The position numbers were made by a program, and so were the translations under genes. The notes beneath the pieces were generated by a model. That model was not told where the DNA came from and ran no database searches. It saw nothing but the letters and a program-made list of their open reading frames with translations. Shown one piece after another: positions 17,920 through 28,474 of a DNA stretch of 64,000 nt; position 1 is the stretch's first letter, and each line of letters begins with the position of its first letter. The stretch covers positions 5,146,001-5,210,000 of the forward strand of contig NZ_CP036401.1 in the NCBI RefSeq assembly GCF_004322755.1, in the 5' to 3' direction. Source of the DNA: Pseudoduganella albidiflava (GTDB lineage Bacteria > Pseudomonadota > Gammaproteobacteria > Burkholderiales > Burkholderiaceae_D).

Positions 17920-17962
17920 AGCCTTGCATGGCTTTAAACCCTTGCATGGCTTCATAGCCTTA
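17920..17962. repeat. Repeated CTTGCATGGCTT element between cmk and rpsA
   Basis: The 12-mer CTTGCATGGCTT occurs twice 19 bp apart, and AAAGCC/GGCTTT can pair around the first copy. It lies about 130 bp upstream of the rpsA start and just after the cmk stop. It may be a weak terminator or leader structure. Confidence 0.4.
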
Positions 17963-17969
17963 CTACTCG

Positions 17970-18638
17970 CTACCTCCCGGCGGCCGCATACCATCCCAGC
18001 ACCTGTTCTACGGCGGTTTCCACCGTCATGTTCGAGGTATCGAGTACATGCGCCCCCTCTGCGGGGACGAGAGGTGCGATGGCCCGGTGCGTATCCCGGT
18101 CGTCGCGCGCTCGCAAATCCATCAGGAGGTCGTCCATATTAGCAGAAATTCCTTTGCCGATCAATTGCTTATAGCGGCGATCCGCGCGCGCTTCCACACT
18201 TGCGGTCAGGAACACTTTTAATTGCGCATGTGGAAAGATTACCGTGCCCATGTCGCGGCCATCAGCCACCAGGCCGGGCGCCTTGCGAAAGCTCAGCTGC
18301 AAGCCGTACAGCGCCTGGCGCACGGGGGGCAATGCGGCGATCTTCGATGCCGTATTGCCGACTTCTTCCGCTCGGATGGCGTCGCTCACGTTTTCGTTCG
18401 ACAGGAAGATCGCGTCGCCCGAAAAGTGGATATGGAGGTGCTCGGCAAGTTTCGCAAGAGCATGTTCATCGGTCAGCGGCGTGCCGCGGCGCAGCGCCTG
18501 CAGCGCCGTCAGGCGGTACAGCGCACCGGAATCGAGCAGGTGGAAGCCGAGTTTGTCGGCGACCTTGTGGGCAACGGTCCCCTTGCCGGATGCGGTGGGG
18601 CCGTCGATCGTGATGACGGGGATGTGGGAGGTAGGCAT
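17970..18638 (-). CDS. cmk: Cytidylate kinase
   Basis: This 222-aa enzyme phosphorylates CMP and dCMP with ATP. The P-loop is at the N-terminus ([20 protein letters not shown]). The family motifs [36 protein letters not shown] and [20 protein letters not shown] follow, with [19 protein letters not shown] near the C-terminus. An upstream in-frame start would add 23 non-conserved residues; the ATG at 18638 gives the normal family length. It sits between aroA and rpsA, part of the known serC-aroA-cmk-rpsA supraoperon. Confidence 0.97.
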   Translation of the reverse strand: MPTSHIPVITIDGPTASGKGTVAHKVADKLGFHLLDSGALYRLTALQALRRGTPLTDEHALAKLAEHLHIHFSGDAIFLSNENVSDAIRAEEVGNTASKIAALPPVRQALYGLQLSFRKAPGLVADGRDMGTVIFPHAQLKVFLTASVEARADRRYKQLIGKGISANMDDLLMDLRARDDRDTHRAIAPLVPAEGAHVLDTSNMTVETAVEQVLGWYAAAGR

Positions 18639-18696
18639 GGGGCGGATTTTAACCCGGCGGCTGTGATAAGCAGAGCGTTGGTGGCGCCAAATCAAC

Positions 18697-18831
18697 CCCA
18701 GAAGCAAACCCTGGGGTCAGGGTGGAGTGCTGGCCTGCATGCCAGCACCGTTCCGCAGGCGCGAAGCATTCTTCGCGAAACCCCTGCTTCACCCCGACGG
18801 GTCTGACCCCGGCAGTTGCCGCTGGGTTGAA
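18697..18831. repeat. Family-1 palindromic repeat (copy C) interrupted by a family-2 repeat
   Basis: The left half GGGGTCAG ends at 18720 and the right half CGACGGGTCTGACCCC ends at 18810. About 72 bp lie between them. That inner segment (about 18724-18788) is itself a two-hairpin repeat with a clear relative at 29281-29346. Outer flanks (CAACCCCAG and GCTGGGTTG) match the other family-1 copies. Confidence 0.75.
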
Positions 18832-18854
18832 TTACGCCAACGGCTTGCTGGAGA

Positions 18855-20207
18855 TTAGTACTTCGCGTCGTGCGCGATGCCGGCGAAGGCGGTGAAGTAG
18901 TCGGGGAAGGTCTTGGCCACGCACTTCGGATCGTTGATGCGCACGTCCGCGCCGCGCCGGGCGGCGCCATCCAGCGAAGCCAGCGAGAAGCACATCGCCA
19001 TACGGTGATCGTCGTAGGTATCGATGGTGGCGGCGGACAGCACCTTCGGCGGCGTTACCTTCAGGTAGTCGGCGCCCTCTTCCACCTCGGCACCCAGCTT
19101 GCGCAGCTCGGTGGCCATGGCGGCGATGCGGTCGGTTTCCTTCACGCGCCAGCTGGCGATGTTGCGCAGCGTGCTGGTGCCTTCGGCGTACAGCGCAGCG
19201 ATCGCGATCGTCATCGCGGCGTCCGGGATGTGGTTGAAGTCGGCGTCGATGGCCTTCAACGGGCCGGAGGATTTCGCTTCGATCCAGTTGTCGCCCATCG
19301 TGATCTGCGCGCCCATTTCCTGCAGCGCGTGCACGAAGCGCACGTCGCCCTGGATCGAATCGCGGCCCACGCCTTCCACGCGCACCGGGCCGCCGGCGAT
19401 CGCGCCGGCCGCCATGAAGTACGACGCCGACGAGGCATCGCCTTCGACATGGATGTTGCCCGGGCTCTGGTAGCGCTGGCCGGACGAGATCGTGAACGAC
19501 TGCCATTCGTCCTGCTCCACCGAGATGCCGAAGCGGCGCATCAGGTTCAGCGTGATCTCGATGTACGGCTTGGAAATGAGTTCGCCCTCGACCTCGATCG
19601 TCACCGCATGGGAATGCGCCATCAGCGGCGCCACCATCAGCAGCGCGGTGAGGAACTGGCTCGACACATTGCCGCGTACCGACAGCTTGTTCGTATTGAA
19701 CTGGCCGTCGCGGATATGCAGCGGCGGGAAGCCGGCATTGCCGGTGTACTCGATGCTGGCGCCGACGGCGTTCAGCGCGTCGACCAGGTCGCCGATCGGG
19801 CGTTCGTGCATGCGCGGCACGCCGCTCACCTTGTAGTCGCCGCCGATCACGGCCAGCGCCGCCGTCAGCGGGCGGATCGCGGTGCCGGCATTGCCCATGA
19901 ACAGATCGGCCTGGCGGTTCGGGAAGCTGCCGTTGGCGCCCTGCACGCGGTGGATCGTGCGCGCGGTGCCGTTGACAGCTTCCTGCGGCTCTTCCTTCCA
20001 TTCCACGCCCAGCGTGCGCAGCGCGGCCAGCATCACCTGCGTGTCGTCGGAATCGAGCAGGTCGACGATCTTGGTTTCGCCTTCGGCCAGCGCGGCCAGC
20101 AGCAGGATGCGGTTGGAGATGCTTTTGGAGCCCGGCAGGCGGACCACGCCTTCCACGTGCATCACCGGCTTCAGGTCGATGAACGGCGGGTGATTCAATT
20201 CAGCCAT
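18855..20207 (-). CDS. aroA: 3-phosphoshikimate 1-carboxyvinyltransferase (EPSP synthase)
   Basis: This 450-aa enzyme joins shikimate 3-phosphate and phosphoenolpyruvate in the aromatic pathway. Diagnostic parts are [20 protein letters not shown] (phosphate-binding Lys, Ser and Arg), [20 protein letters not shown], and [20 protein letters not shown] with [14 protein letters not shown] near the C-terminus. Length is normal. The loop GNAGTAIRP corresponds to the GNAGTAMRP loop of the common class, with Ile in place of Met. It lies 13 bp after tyrA and upstream of cmk on the same strand. Confidence 0.97.
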   Translation of the reverse strand: MAELNHPPFIDLKPVMHVEGVVRLPGSKSISNRILLLAALAEGETKIVDLLDSDDTQVMLAALRTLGVEWKEEPQEAVNGTARTIHRVQGANGSFPNRQADLFMGNAGTAIRPLTAALAVIGGDYKVSGVPRMHERPIGDLVDALNAVGASIEYTGNAGFPPLHIRDGQFNTNKLSVRGNVSSQFLTALLMVAPLMAHSHAVTIEVEGELISKPYIEITLNLMRRFGISVEQDEWQSFTISSGQRYQSPGNIHVEGDASSASYFMAAGAIAGGPVRVEGVGRDSIQGDVRFVHALQEMGAQITMGDNWIEAKSSGPLKAIDADFNHIPDAAMTIAIAALYAEGTSTLRNIASWRVKETDRIAAMATELRKLGAEVEEGADYLKVTPPKVLSAATIDTYDDHRMAMCFSLASLDGAARRGADVRINDPKCVAKTFPDYFTAFAGIAHDAKY

Positions 20208-20220
20208 GATAGAAATCCTT

Positions 20221-21144
20221 TTATTCTGCGGTGTCTTTTGGGGGCGGCGCTTCCGCCGCCTCGATCGCCTCGATCCAGCGCCGGCGCGCGCGCTGCGCGT
20301 TGCCGTACACGGCTTCGAGGGTGGCGCCGTCGCCTGCCGCCAGGCGTTCGCGCAGGTGCGTCAGTTGCGCCATGTAGGCGTCCAGTTCGGACAGCAGCGC
20401 GGCCTGGTTGGCCAGGCTGATGTCGCGCCACATTTCCGGCGACGAGCCGGCGATGCGGGTAAAGTCGCGGAAGCCGCTGGCGGCGTACTGGAACAGCAGG
20501 TCGGCGTGCGGCTTGCCGGCGATATCGTCGACCAGCGCGTAGGCCAGCAGGTGCGGCAGGTGGCTGACGGAAGCGAACACCTTGTCGTGCTCCTCCGGCG
20601 TCAGGCGATGGATGATCGCCCCGCAGGTCCGCCACGCATCGGTCACGCGTGCCACCGCTTCCGGTGCGTTCTCGGCCAGCGGCGCGACGACGAACTTCTT
20701 GCCGATGTACAGGTCGGCGATCGCCGCATCCGGGCCGTTGGTCTCGCGCCCGGCGATCGGGTGGCCCGGCACGAACTGGCCGATGCGATCACCCAGCACG
20801 GCGCGCGCCGCCGCCACGACATCGGCCTTGGTGCTGCCGCAATCGGTGACGATGGTCTGCGCGCCGAGATGCGGCAGCAGCCCTTCAAGGATGCGCGCGG
20901 TTTGCGCGACGGGCGTAGCCAGCACCACCAGATCGGCACTCCGGATGGCTGCCGCTTCCGCTGCCGCATCCGCTTGTGCTCCCACCACTGCCTCGTCGAT
21001 GATGCCCAGCTCCAGCGCGCGCAGTGCCGATGCTTCGGAGCGGTCGATGCCGACCACGTGCCGCACGGCGCCGGCCGCCTTCAGGGCGCGCGCGAACGAG
21101 CCGCCGATCAGGCCGACGCCGTAGACGACGATCTTATTCAGCAC
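20221..21144 (-). CDS. tyrA: Prephenate/arogenate dehydrogenase
   Basis: This 307-aa NAD-dependent enzyme makes hydroxyphenylpyruvate or tyrosine. The Rossmann motif is at the N-terminus ([20 protein letters not shown]). The active-site region includes [20 protein letters not shown] and [20 protein letters not shown], and the helical C-domain contains [20 protein letters not shown]. It has no chorismate mutase or ACT domain, so it is the monofunctional type. The start is GTG at 21144 and overlaps the hisC end by 11 bp (GTGCTGAATAA), implying coupled translation. Confidence 0.95.
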   Translation of the reverse strand: MLNKIVVYGVGLIGGSFARALKAAGAVRHVVGIDRSEASALRALELGIIDEAVVGAQADAAAEAAAIRSADLVVLATPVAQTARILEGLLPHLGAQTIVTDCGSTKADVVAAARAVLGDRIGQFVPGHPIAGRETNGPDAAIADLYIGKKFVVAPLAENAPEAVARVTDAWRTCGAIIHRLTPEEHDKVFASVSHLPHLLAYALVDDIAGKPHADLLFQYAASGFRDFTRIAGSSPEMWRDISLANQAALLSELDAYMAQLTHLRERLAAGDGATLEAVYGNAQRARRRWIEAIEAAEAPPPKDTAE

Positions 21145-22270
21145 GGTCGTCCGCCAGCGCCTTCTGCAAGGCGGCGATCAGCACGGCGTTTTCCTGCGGC
21201 AGGCCGATGGAAATGCGCAGCCACTCGGGCAGGCCGTAGTTGCCCACCGGGCGCACGATGACGCCCTGCTTCAGCAAGGCCAGGTTGACGCGGGCGCCGG
21301 CGGCCAGGTCGTCGCCGACCTTGACCAGCACGAAGTTGCCGTACGACGGCACGTACTGCAGGCCCATCGCCTCGAACGCCTCGACGAACTGCCGGTAGCC
21401 GGCGGCATTGTTGCGCGCACTCTTCTCCAGGAACTGCTTGTCGTTCAGGGCGGCGATCGCGGCGGCCTGCGCCAGCGAGTTGACGTTGAACGGCTGGCGG
21501 ATGCGGTTCATCAGGTCCGTCAGCTGCGGCTGCGCCAGCGCGAAGCCGACGCGCAGCCCGGCCAGGCCATAGGCCTTGGAGAACGTACGGGAAACCAGCA
21601 GGTTCGGGTACTGGCGCACCCAGCTCGCCGATTCATACTGATTCTCTTCGGCCAGGAATTCGTTGTAGGCCTCGTCCAGCACGACCACCACGTTGGACGG
21701 CACCTTTTGCAAAAAGGCTTCGATCTCGGCGCCCGGCACGAAGGTGCCGGTAGGGTTGTTCGGGTTGGCGATGAAGACCAGGCGGGTGTCTTCCTCGATC
21801 GCGTCGAGCATGGCGTCCAGGTCGTGGCCATGGTCTTTCGCGGGCACCACGACATGGCGCGCGCCGACGCCCTGGGTGGCCAGCGCGTACACGGCGAACG
21901 AGTACTGGGCGTAGACGATCGACTGGCCCCGCTCCACGAACGCGTGGGCGGCGATTTCCAGGATGTCGTTGGAGCCGTTGCCCAGCGTGATCCACTCGGG
22001 CGGCACGTCGTAGCGCTGCGACAGGGCCTGCTTCAGTTCGAAGGCATTGGCATCGGGATAGCGGCCCAGGTCGCTTGCCGCCTTCGCCATGGCCTGTTGG
22101 GCCGATTCGGGCACGCCGAACGGGTTTTCATTGGATGCCAGCTTGACGATGTTTGCCTCGTCGAGGCCGAACTCGCGCGCCACTTCCGAGATGGGCTTGC
22201 CCGCCTGGTAGGGAGCGATCGCGCGGACATAATCGGGGCCAAAATGCGCTGGACCAAATTGCTTGGACAT
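21134..22270 (-). CDS. hisC: Histidinol-phosphate aminotransferase (aromatic-cluster copy)
   Basis: This 378-aa PLP enzyme of class I/II belongs to the HisC family. It has LASNENPFGVPESAQQAM at the N-terminus, NPNNPTGTFVPGAEIEAFL, DEAYNEFL, the PLP-lysine segment SRTFSKAYGLAGLRVGFALA, and the C-terminal Arg motif GLPEWLRISIGLPQEN. Located between pheA and tyrA rather than in a his operon, it probably transaminates aromatic keto acids (phenylpyruvate, hydroxyphenylpyruvate) as well as or instead of histidinol phosphate. The family call is firm; physiological substrate preference is inferred from context. Confidence 0.95.
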   Translation of the reverse strand: MSKQFGPAHFGPDYVRAIAPYQAGKPISEVAREFGLDEANIVKLASNENPFGVPESAQQAMAKAASDLGRYPDANAFELKQALSQRYDVPPEWITLGNGSNDILEIAAHAFVERGQSIVYAQYSFAVYALATQGVGARHVVVPAKDHGHDLDAMLDAIEEDTRLVFIANPNNPTGTFVPGAEIEAFLQKVPSNVVVVLDEAYNEFLAEENQYESASWVRQYPNLLVSRTFSKAYGLAGLRVGFALAQPQLTDLMNRIRQPFNVNSLAQAAAIAALNDKQFLEKSARNNAAGYRQFVEAFEAMGLQYVPSYGNFVLVKVGDDLAAGARVNLALLKQGVIVRPVGNYGLPEWLRISIGLPQENAVLIAALQKALADDRAE

Positions 22271-22297
22271 AAATTTTCTCTCTAGGGTTCAACTGCG

Positions 22298-23371
22298 TCA
22301 GTTCAGGCTGGTCGGGTAAGAGCCCAGCACCTTGAAAAAGGCGGCGTTCCCCTTGAGTTCGGCGAGCGCCTGCGTCACGGCCTGGTTCTGGACGTGGCCT
22401 TCGATGTCGACATAAAAATAGTACTCCCACGTGCCCACGCGCGCGGGACGGGATTCGAAGCGCGTCATCGACACGCCGTGCTTGGCCAGCGGCGCCAGCA
22501 GCTGGTACACGGCGCCGGCCTTGTTCGGCACGGCCAGCACCAGCGAGGTGCGGTCGCTGCCGGACGGCCCCGGCTGCAGCTGGCCGACGATGACGAAGCG
22601 GGTGCGGTTGTGCGGATCGTCCTGGATGTGGCTGTTGACGATGCCCAGGTTGTACTGGGTGCCGGCGATCTCGCTGGCGATCGCGGCCACCGAAGGATCG
22701 AGGCTGGCCAGCCGCGCCGCTTCGGCGTTCGACGCGACGGCGCGCCGCTCCACGTGCGGATAATGCTCGTTGAGCCAGACCTGGCATTGGGCCAGCGCCT
22801 GCGAATGGGCGCAGATCGCCGTCACGCCGCCCATCGTGCCCGTCTTGCTCATCAGGCTGTGGTGCACGGCGATCGCCACTTCGCCGCTGATGATCAGCGG
22901 TGTCTGCAGCAGCAGGTCGAGGGTGCGGTTGATGGCGCCTTCGGACGAGTTTTCGACCGGCACCACGCCGAACTCGGCGGTACCGGCCTCGGTGGCGCGG
23001 AACACTTCATCGATGGAAGCGCACGGCATGCCCTCGACGGCATGGCCGAACTGCTGGTAGACCGCCTGTTCGCTGAACGTGCCGGACGGGCCCAGGTAGG
23101 CGACGGTCACGCGCTTTTCCAGCGCGCGGCAGGCCGACATGATCTCGCGGAAGATCGTTTGCGCCTCGGTATCGCCGATCGGGCCGGGATTGCGCTCGGC
23201 CACGCTGCGCAGCACCTGGGCTTCGCGCTCGGGGCGGAACACCGGGGCGTTGGTTTCGGCTTTCACATGCCCCACTTCCTGCGCGACCTTGGCGCGCTGG
23301 TTCAGCAGGGACAGGATTTGCGCGTCGATCGCATCGATCTGGTCGCGCAAGGGTTTCAGTTTGTCTGTCAT
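22298..23371 (-). CDS. pheA: Bifunctional chorismate mutase / prephenate dehydratase
   Basis: This 357-aa P-protein converts chorismate to prephenate and then phenylpyruvate. Residues 1-90 are the AroQ chorismate mutase helix bundle (LRDQIDAIDAQILSLLNQRA). The dehydratase part has VAYLGPSGTFSEQAVYQQFG and VVPVENSSEGAINRTLDLLL. The C-terminal ACT domain carries the phenylalanine-binding ESRP motif (MTRFESRPARVGTWEYYFYV), so feedback inhibition by Phe is expected. An upstream in-frame start adds 14 residues but has no better ribosome site, so the ATG at 23371 was chosen to match the family. Confidence 0.96.
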   Translation of the reverse strand: MTDKLKPLRDQIDAIDAQILSLLNQRAKVAQEVGHVKAETNAPVFRPEREAQVLRSVAERNPGPIGDTEAQTIFREIMSACRALEKRVTVAYLGPSGTFSEQAVYQQFGHAVEGMPCASIDEVFRATEAGTAEFGVVPVENSSEGAINRTLDLLLQTPLIISGEVAIAVHHSLMSKTGTMGGVTAICAHSQALAQCQVWLNEHYPHVERRAVASNAEAARLASLDPSVAAIASEIAGTQYNLGIVNSHIQDDPHNRTRFVIVGQLQPGPSGSDRTSLVLAVPNKAGAVYQLLAPLAKHGVSMTRFESRPARVGTWEYYFYVDIEGHVQNQAVTQALAELKGNAAFFKVLGSYPTSLN

Positions 23372-23404
23372 GGTTTTGCTTGGGATCTGGTAGCGAAACG
23401 ATTG

Positions 23405-23480
23405 CTCATGCATACCCCCGAGGCAGATGCCGGGGTCGGACCCGGCGGGTCCGACCCCAGGGTTACGCCCTTGGGGCTAA
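23405..23480. repeat. Dispersed palindromic repeat, family 1, copy D
   Basis: Around 23432-23458 the arm GGGGTCGGACCCG, one base, and its mirror form a perfect palindrome, with flanking CCCCGAG and CTTGGGGC able to pair. It lies between serC and pheA in an otherwise compact operon. Confidence 0.85.
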
Positions 23481-23518
23481 CGCAGCCGGTAGTCCCGCTG
23501 CGTCATCGATTGCAGGAA

Positions 23519-24607
23519 CTACCGCTTTGCAAACTCGTTCAGATAATCGACCAGCGCCTGGACGCCTTCGATCGGCATCGCATTGTAGATCGATGCGCGC
23601 AATCCACCGACGGACTTGTGGCCCTTCAGCTGCAGCAGCCCGCGCGCCTTCGCGCCGGCCAGGAATGCCTCGTACTGCGATTCGTCGCGCAGGTAGAACG
23701 GTACGTTCATGCGCGAGCGGTATTGGGGGGCGACGCGATTCTGGTAGAAGTCGTCCGCATCCAGTGCCGCGTACAGCAGCCTGGCTTTCTCGATATTGCG
23801 CTGTTCCATCGCCGCCACGCCGCCGTTCTTCTTCAGCCACTGGAACACCAGGCCGGCGATGTAGATGCCGTACGTGGGCGGCGTGTTGTACATGGATTCG
23901 TTGTCGGCCACGTTCTTGAAATCGAACGCGGACGGGCACGCCGGCAGCGCATGGCCGATCAGGTCGTCACGCACGATAACGACGGTGACGCCGGCCGGGC
24001 CGATGTTCTTTTGCGCGCCGCCGAAGATCAGGCCGTATTTCGACACGTCGACCTGGCGCGACAGGATGTGCGACGACATGTCGGCCACGATCGGCACGCC
24101 GGCCGGCACCTCGGGCGCAAAGTCGATCTCGACACCGTCGATGGTCTCGTTGGTGCACAGGTGCAGGTAGGCCGCATCCGGCGTCAGCTTCCATTCCGAC
24201 TGGGGCGGCACCACCGTATAGCGGCTGGCTTCGGCCGATGCCGCCACGTTGACCTTGGCGTAGCGCGCGGCTTCCTTGATCGACTTGCCGGACCACGAAC
24301 CCGTGTGGACGAAGTCGATGGTGGCGCCCGGGCCCTTCCTGCCGACCAGGTTCATCGGGATGATCGCGTTCTGCGACAAACCGCCACCCTGCATGAACAG
24401 GATGCGGTAATTGTCCGGCACGGCCAGCAGCTCGCGCAGGTCGCTCTCGGCCTGGCGGTAGATCGAAATGAACTCGGGACCGCGGTGGCTCATCTCCATC
24501 ACGGACATCCCGCTGCCGTGCCAGTCCAGCATCTCGGCGGCGGCCTGCTGCAGCACCTCTTTCGGCAGTACGGCCGGGCCGGCGGAGAAGTTGTAGATGG
24601 TCGTCAC
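23519..24607 (-). CDS. serC: Phosphoserine aminotransferase
   Basis: This 362-aa PLP enzyme makes phosphoserine from 3-phosphohydroxypyruvate, and also serves vitamin B6 synthesis. It begins with the family hallmark [19 protein letters not shown] and has [20 protein letters not shown]. The PLP-binding lysine lies in [20 protein letters not shown], and the tail has [20 protein letters not shown]. The start is GTG at 24607, six bases after AAGGAG, and that ribosome site overlaps the stop of the preceding DUF2059 gene. Confidence 0.97.
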   Translation of the reverse strand: MTTIYNFSAGPAVLPKEVLQQAAAEMLDWHGSGMSVMEMSHRGPEFISIYRQAESDLRELLAVPDNYRILFMQGGGLSQNAIIPMNLVGRKGPGATIDFVHTGSWSGKSIKEAARYAKVNVAASAEASRYTVVPPQSEWKLTPDAAYLHLCTNETIDGVEIDFAPEVPAGVPIVADMSSHILSRQVDVSKYGLIFGGAQKNIGPAGVTVVIVRDDLIGHALPACPSAFDFKNVADNESMYNTPPTYGIYIAGLVFQWLKKNGGVAAMEQRNIEKARLLYAALDADDFYQNRVAPQYRSRMNVPFYLRDESQYEAFLAGAKARGLLQLKGHKSVGGLRASIYNAMPIEGVQALVDYLNEFAKR

Positions 24608-24617
24608 GCGCGGCTCC

Positions 24618-25199
24618 TTATTTCTTCGATTGCTGCTGGTTGAGCTGCTGCTGGTTGAGTTCCTGCATCAGCTTGTTGATGCGGGGACCGATGACGCGCT
24701 GGCCCACCTGCATGCCCTCGCCCATCAGCTGCGGCATCACCTGCAGCGATTTCTTGCCGATCGGCGTGCGGTAGAACGTGGCCAGCTGCTTCATCTCGTC
24801 GGCCGTGAAGTAGCGCGCGTACAGCGGCACCACTTCGGCCATCATCTCGTCGGCCAGCTTGGGATCTTCCAGCACTTTTTTGACGGCGTTCACGGCCTGC
24901 GGCACCATCTTGTCGAGCTCGGCCAGCTTGTCGGCCTTTTCCTTCTCCGACAACTTGGGGTTGTTGCGGATCGAACCTTCCGCGCCCGAGCGCATCATGG
25001 CCGGCATGTTGTTGGTCATCTGCTTCATGGCCGCTGCCGTGGTGGCGCGGTAATTCATCGCATCCAGCAGTTCGCGCGCAGCGGCGGCGGCCTTGGGGTC
25101 CGGCGCCGGTGCCTGGGTGGTGAGCGGTGCCGGCGCGTTCTGGGCGAAGGCGCCGGCGCAGGCCAGCGATACGAGCAGGGTTGCAGCGATTTTTTTCAT
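24618..25199 (-). CDS. DUF2059-domain exported protein
   Basis: This 193-aa secreted protein has a signal peptide ([20 protein letters not shown]). A DUF2059 helical domain follows (about 45-165), recognised by [20 protein letters not shown] and [20 protein letters not shown] followed by [20 protein letters not shown]. The C-terminus is Gln-rich. It sits between gyrA and serC, the usual betaproteobacterial position, with its stop 10 bp from the serC start. Periplasmic location is predicted; no function is established for the family. Confidence 0.93.
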   Translation of the reverse strand: MKKIAATLLVSLACAGAFAQNAPAPLTTQAPAPDPKAAAAARELLDAMNYRATTAAAMKQMTNNMPAMMRSGAEGSIRNNPKLSEKEKADKLAELDKMVPQAVNAVKKVLEDPKLADEMMAEVVPLYARYFTADEMKQLATFYRTPIGKKSLQVMPQLMGEGMQVGQRVIGPRINKLMQELNQQQLNQQQSKK

Positions 25200-25284
25200 G
25201 TTCAGGGCATCCGTTCAGTGGGACCAGTGGGACAAAAAACCGCGGGCCCGGTCCGGTGGTTCGGACGGGGCCCGCGGGCTGTAC

Positions 25285-27996
25285 TTACTCTGCTGATGGG
25301 TCTGCGTCAGATGAATCAGCGGCTGGCGAATCGCCGGCTGGCGAATCGCCAGCCGCGGCCTCCGGCGCCGAATCGGCCACGGCACCGGCCGCGGCCTCCG
25401 CCAGGGCATCCACCTCGTCGGCATCCGCCTCGACGATGCGCTGCAGGCCCGACAGGTGCGTGCCATCCTCGACGGCGATCAGCGTCACGCCCTGGGTGGC
25501 GCGGCCCATCTCGCGGATCTCGGAAACGCGCGTGCGGATCAGCACGCCGCCGGTCGTGATCAGCATGATCTCGTCGCTCGGATCGACCAGCGTGGCGGCC
25601 ACGACTTTACCGTTGCGCTCGGTGGTCTGGATCGCGATCATGCCCTTCGTGCCACGGCCGTGGCGCGTGTACTCGGTGATCGGCGTGCGCTTGCCGTAGC
25701 CATTCTCGGTGGCCGTCAGCACGGTCTGCTGCTCGTTCTCGGCCACCAGCAGCGCGATCACGTTCTGGCCTTCGTCCAGGTTCATACCGCGCACGCCGCG
25801 CGCCGTGCGGCCCATCGGGCGCACGTCGTTCTCGTCGAAGCGCACCGCCTTGCCGGCATCGGAGAACAGCATCACGTCGTGCTTGCCGTCGGTCAGCGCG
25901 GCGCCGATCAGGAAGTCGCCCTCGTCCAGGTCCACGGCGATGATGCCGGCCTTGCGCGGGTTGCTGAAATCCTTCAGCGGCGTCTTCTTCACGGTGCCCA
26001 GGCTGGTGGACATGAACACGTAGTGATCTTCCGGGAAGGTGCGGTTTTCGCCGGACAACGGCAGCACCACGGTGATCTTTTCATTGTCCTGGAGCGGGAA
26101 CATGTTGACGATCGGCTTGCCGCGCGAATTGCGAGAGCCTTGCGGCACTTCCCACACCTTCAGCCAGTACATCCGGCCGCGGTTCGAGAAGCACAGGATG
26201 TAGTCGTGCGTGTTGGCGATGAACAGCTGGTCGATCCAGTCCTCGTCCTTGGTGGCCATGGCCTGCTTGCCGCGGCCGCCGCGCTTCTGGGCGCGGTACT
26301 CGGAGATCGGCTGCGCCTTCATGTAGCCCATGTGCGACAGCGTGACCACCATGTCCTGCGGCGTGATCAGGTCTTCCGTTTCCAGGTCGGTGGCGTTGTG
26401 CTCGATCGTCGAGCGGCGCACGTCCTTCGCGCCGTATTCGGTGACGGCGGCGGTCAGCTCGTCGCTGATGATCGCCGTCACGCGGGCCGGCTTGGCCAGG
26501 ATGTCCAGCAGATCGGCGATCTGCGCCATCACGTCCTTGTATTCGTTGACGATCTTGTCCTGTTCCAGGCCGGTCAGGCGCTGCAGGCGCATCTGCAGGA
26601 TTTCCTGCGCCTGGTCGTCGGACAGCTTGTACAGGCCATCGGCCTGCATGCCGTAGTGCTTCGGCAGGTGCTCGGGGCGGAACGCATTGATGTCGACGAT
26701 GCCGCCGTCGCCCGTGCGGGCCAGCATTTCGCGCACCAGGGACGAATCCCATGCGCGCGCCATCAGCTCCGTCTTCGCCAGCGGCGGCGTGGGCGCGGCC
26801 TTGATGATGGCGATGAAGTCGTCGATATTGGCCAGCGCCACGGCCAGGCCTTCCAGCACGTGGCCGCGCTCGCGCGCCTTGCGCAGCTCGAACACGGTGC
26901 GGCGCGTGACCACTTCGCGGCGGTGCGACAGGAACACCGACAGCAGGTCCTTCAGGTTCATCAGCTTGGGCTGGTTGTCCACCAGCGCCACCATGTTCAT
27001 GCCGAAGGTGTCCTGCAACTGGGTCTGCTTGTACAGGTTGTTCAGCACCACTTCCGGCACTTCGCCCCGCTTCAGCTCGATCACCACGCGCATGCCCGAC
27101 TTGTCGGACTCGTCACGGATGTCGGAAATGCCTTCCAGCTTCTTGTCGCGCACGTTCTCGGCGATACGCTCGAGCAGCGACTTCTTGTTGACCTGGTACG
27201 GCAGCTCGTCGACGATGATCGCCATGCGGCCGCCGTCCTTGCCGTATTCCTCGAAGTGGGTCTTGGCGCGCATGACGACGCGGCCGCGGCCCGTGCGGTA
27301 GCCGTCGCGCACGCCGGATACGCCATAGATCGTGCCGCCGGTCGGGAAGTCCGGCGCCGGGATCAGCTCGATCAACTCGTCCACCGTGCAATCCGGATTG
27401 GCCAGCACGTGCAGCGCACCGCTGATCACTTCGGCCAGGTTATGCGGCGGGATGTTGGTGGCCATGCCGACCGCGATGCCGGACGAGCCGTTGATCAGCA
27501 GGTTCGGCACGCGCGTCGGCAGCACCGTCGGTTCTTTTTCCTTGCCGTCGTAGTTCGGCTGGAAATCGACGGTTTCCTTGTCGATGTCGGCCAGCAGTTC
27601 GCCGGCGATCTTGTCGAGGCGGCACTCGGTGTAACGCATGGCCGCCGCGGCATCGCCGTCGATCGAGCCGAAGTTACCCTGGCCATCCACCAGCGTGTAG
27701 CGCAGCGAGAAGTCCTGTGCCATCCGCACCAGCGTGTCGTAGATCGACGCATCGCCGTGCGGGTGGTATTTACCCATCGTGTCACCCACCACGCGGGCGC
27801 ACTTCACGTACGGCCGGTTGTAGTGGTAATTGCTTTCGTGCATGGAGAACAGCACACGACGGTGTACCGGCTTCAGGCCATCGCGTGCATCCGGCAAGGC
27901 CCGGCCCACGATCACGCTCATGGCGTAATCGAGGTAGCTCTTGCGCATCTCTTCTTCGAGGGAAATAGGGATTGTTTCTTTTGCGAATTGATCCAT
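25285..27996 (-). CDS. gyrA: DNA gyrase subunit A
   Basis: This 903-aa type II topoisomerase subunit introduces negative supercoils together with GyrB. The catalytic tyrosine is Tyr122 in AAAAMRYTE. The quinolone-contact helix reads [12 protein letters not shown], giving Ala83 and Asp87 in E. coli numbering. The GyrA-box QKRGGRGK that wraps DNA starts the C-terminal beta-pinwheel at about residue 558. The acidic tail contains repeated [13 protein letters not shown]. It heads the long minus-strand cluster. A TAAAAT -10 candidate lies at 28056-28061 on the minus strand. Confidence 0.98.
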   Translation of the reverse strand: MDQFAKETIPISLEEEMRKSYLDYAMSVIVGRALPDARDGLKPVHRRVLFSMHESNYHYNRPYVKCARVVGDTMGKYHPHGDASIYDTLVRMAQDFSLRYTLVDGQGNFGSIDGDAAAAMRYTECRLDKIAGELLADIDKETVDFQPNYDGKEKEPTVLPTRVPNLLINGSSGIAVGMATNIPPHNLAEVISGALHVLANPDCTVDELIELIPAPDFPTGGTIYGVSGVRDGYRTGRGRVVMRAKTHFEEYGKDGGRMAIIVDELPYQVNKKSLLERIAENVRDKKLEGISDIRDESDKSGMRVVIELKRGEVPEVVLNNLYKQTQLQDTFGMNMVALVDNQPKLMNLKDLLSVFLSHRREVVTRRTVFELRKARERGHVLEGLAVALANIDDFIAIIKAAPTPPLAKTELMARAWDSSLVREMLARTGDGGIVDINAFRPEHLPKHYGMQADGLYKLSDDQAQEILQMRLQRLTGLEQDKIVNEYKDVMAQIADLLDILAKPARVTAIISDELTAAVTEYGAKDVRRSTIEHNATDLETEDLITPQDMVVTLSHMGYMKAQPISEYRAQKRGGRGKQAMATKDEDWIDQLFIANTHDYILCFSNRGRMYWLKVWEVPQGSRNSRGKPIVNMFPLQDNEKITVVLPLSGENRTFPEDHYVFMSTSLGTVKKTPLKDFSNPRKAGIIAVDLDEGDFLIGAALTDGKHDVMLFSDAGKAVRFDENDVRPMGRTARGVRGMNLDEGQNVIALLVAENEQQTVLTATENGYGKRTPITEYTRHGRGTKGMIAIQTTERNGKVVAATLVDPSDEIMLITTGGVLIRTRVSEIREMGRATQGVTLIAVEDGTHLSGLQRIVEADADEVDALAEAAAGAVADSAPEAAAGDSPAGDSPAADSSDADPSAE

Positions 27997-28474
27997 TGGC
28001 GGGTCGATCTTCTCTGACGTTGGTTCAGGCTGCTTGGGACCGCAGACAATCGTGGGATTTTACCATGCGGCCATGTACCCCGGCCGATCCGCAACTTTCC
28101 TCTCAGCCACTGCGCGCCACGTCCGCCGGGGACGGTGCAGAATCGACATGTAATCGTGCCGACATATTCACGCCTTATCATCGCCGCTCAACGCCATGGC
28201 CGTTGCAACAACACAACATTTTGGTCGAATGCGACAGGCGGCCGGGTCCGAGCGCGATTCGTGCGATGCCAGCGCGTATGGCAAAATGACGGAAATACAA
28301 ACTTGGCTGAATCGCAAATCGGCAGTCACCTCCCCGCGCCTCATCGGATATCGCCGGGGTCGGGGACCCAATACCGAGCCACATGTTAGTATTCGCGCCG
28401 CTCGCACTTTAGCAATATGCAACGTACGTCGCGCGGCGCAGGCTGCCGATAACACACCGAAAGGAAACAAAAAC
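27997..28474. other. Divergent promoter region of gyrA and ompA
   Basis: About 480 bp between the divergent gyrA and ompA starts, without a convincing gene. It should contain both promoters. A weak minus-strand TAAAAT lies at 28056-28061 for gyrA. The ompA ATG is preceded by AAAGGAAAC. Confidence 0.5.

Noticed and set aside
25456-28017. Plus-strand frame of 853 codons
   Set aside because: Antisense to gyrA; composition is dominated by His, Arg, Val and Asp without any fold.
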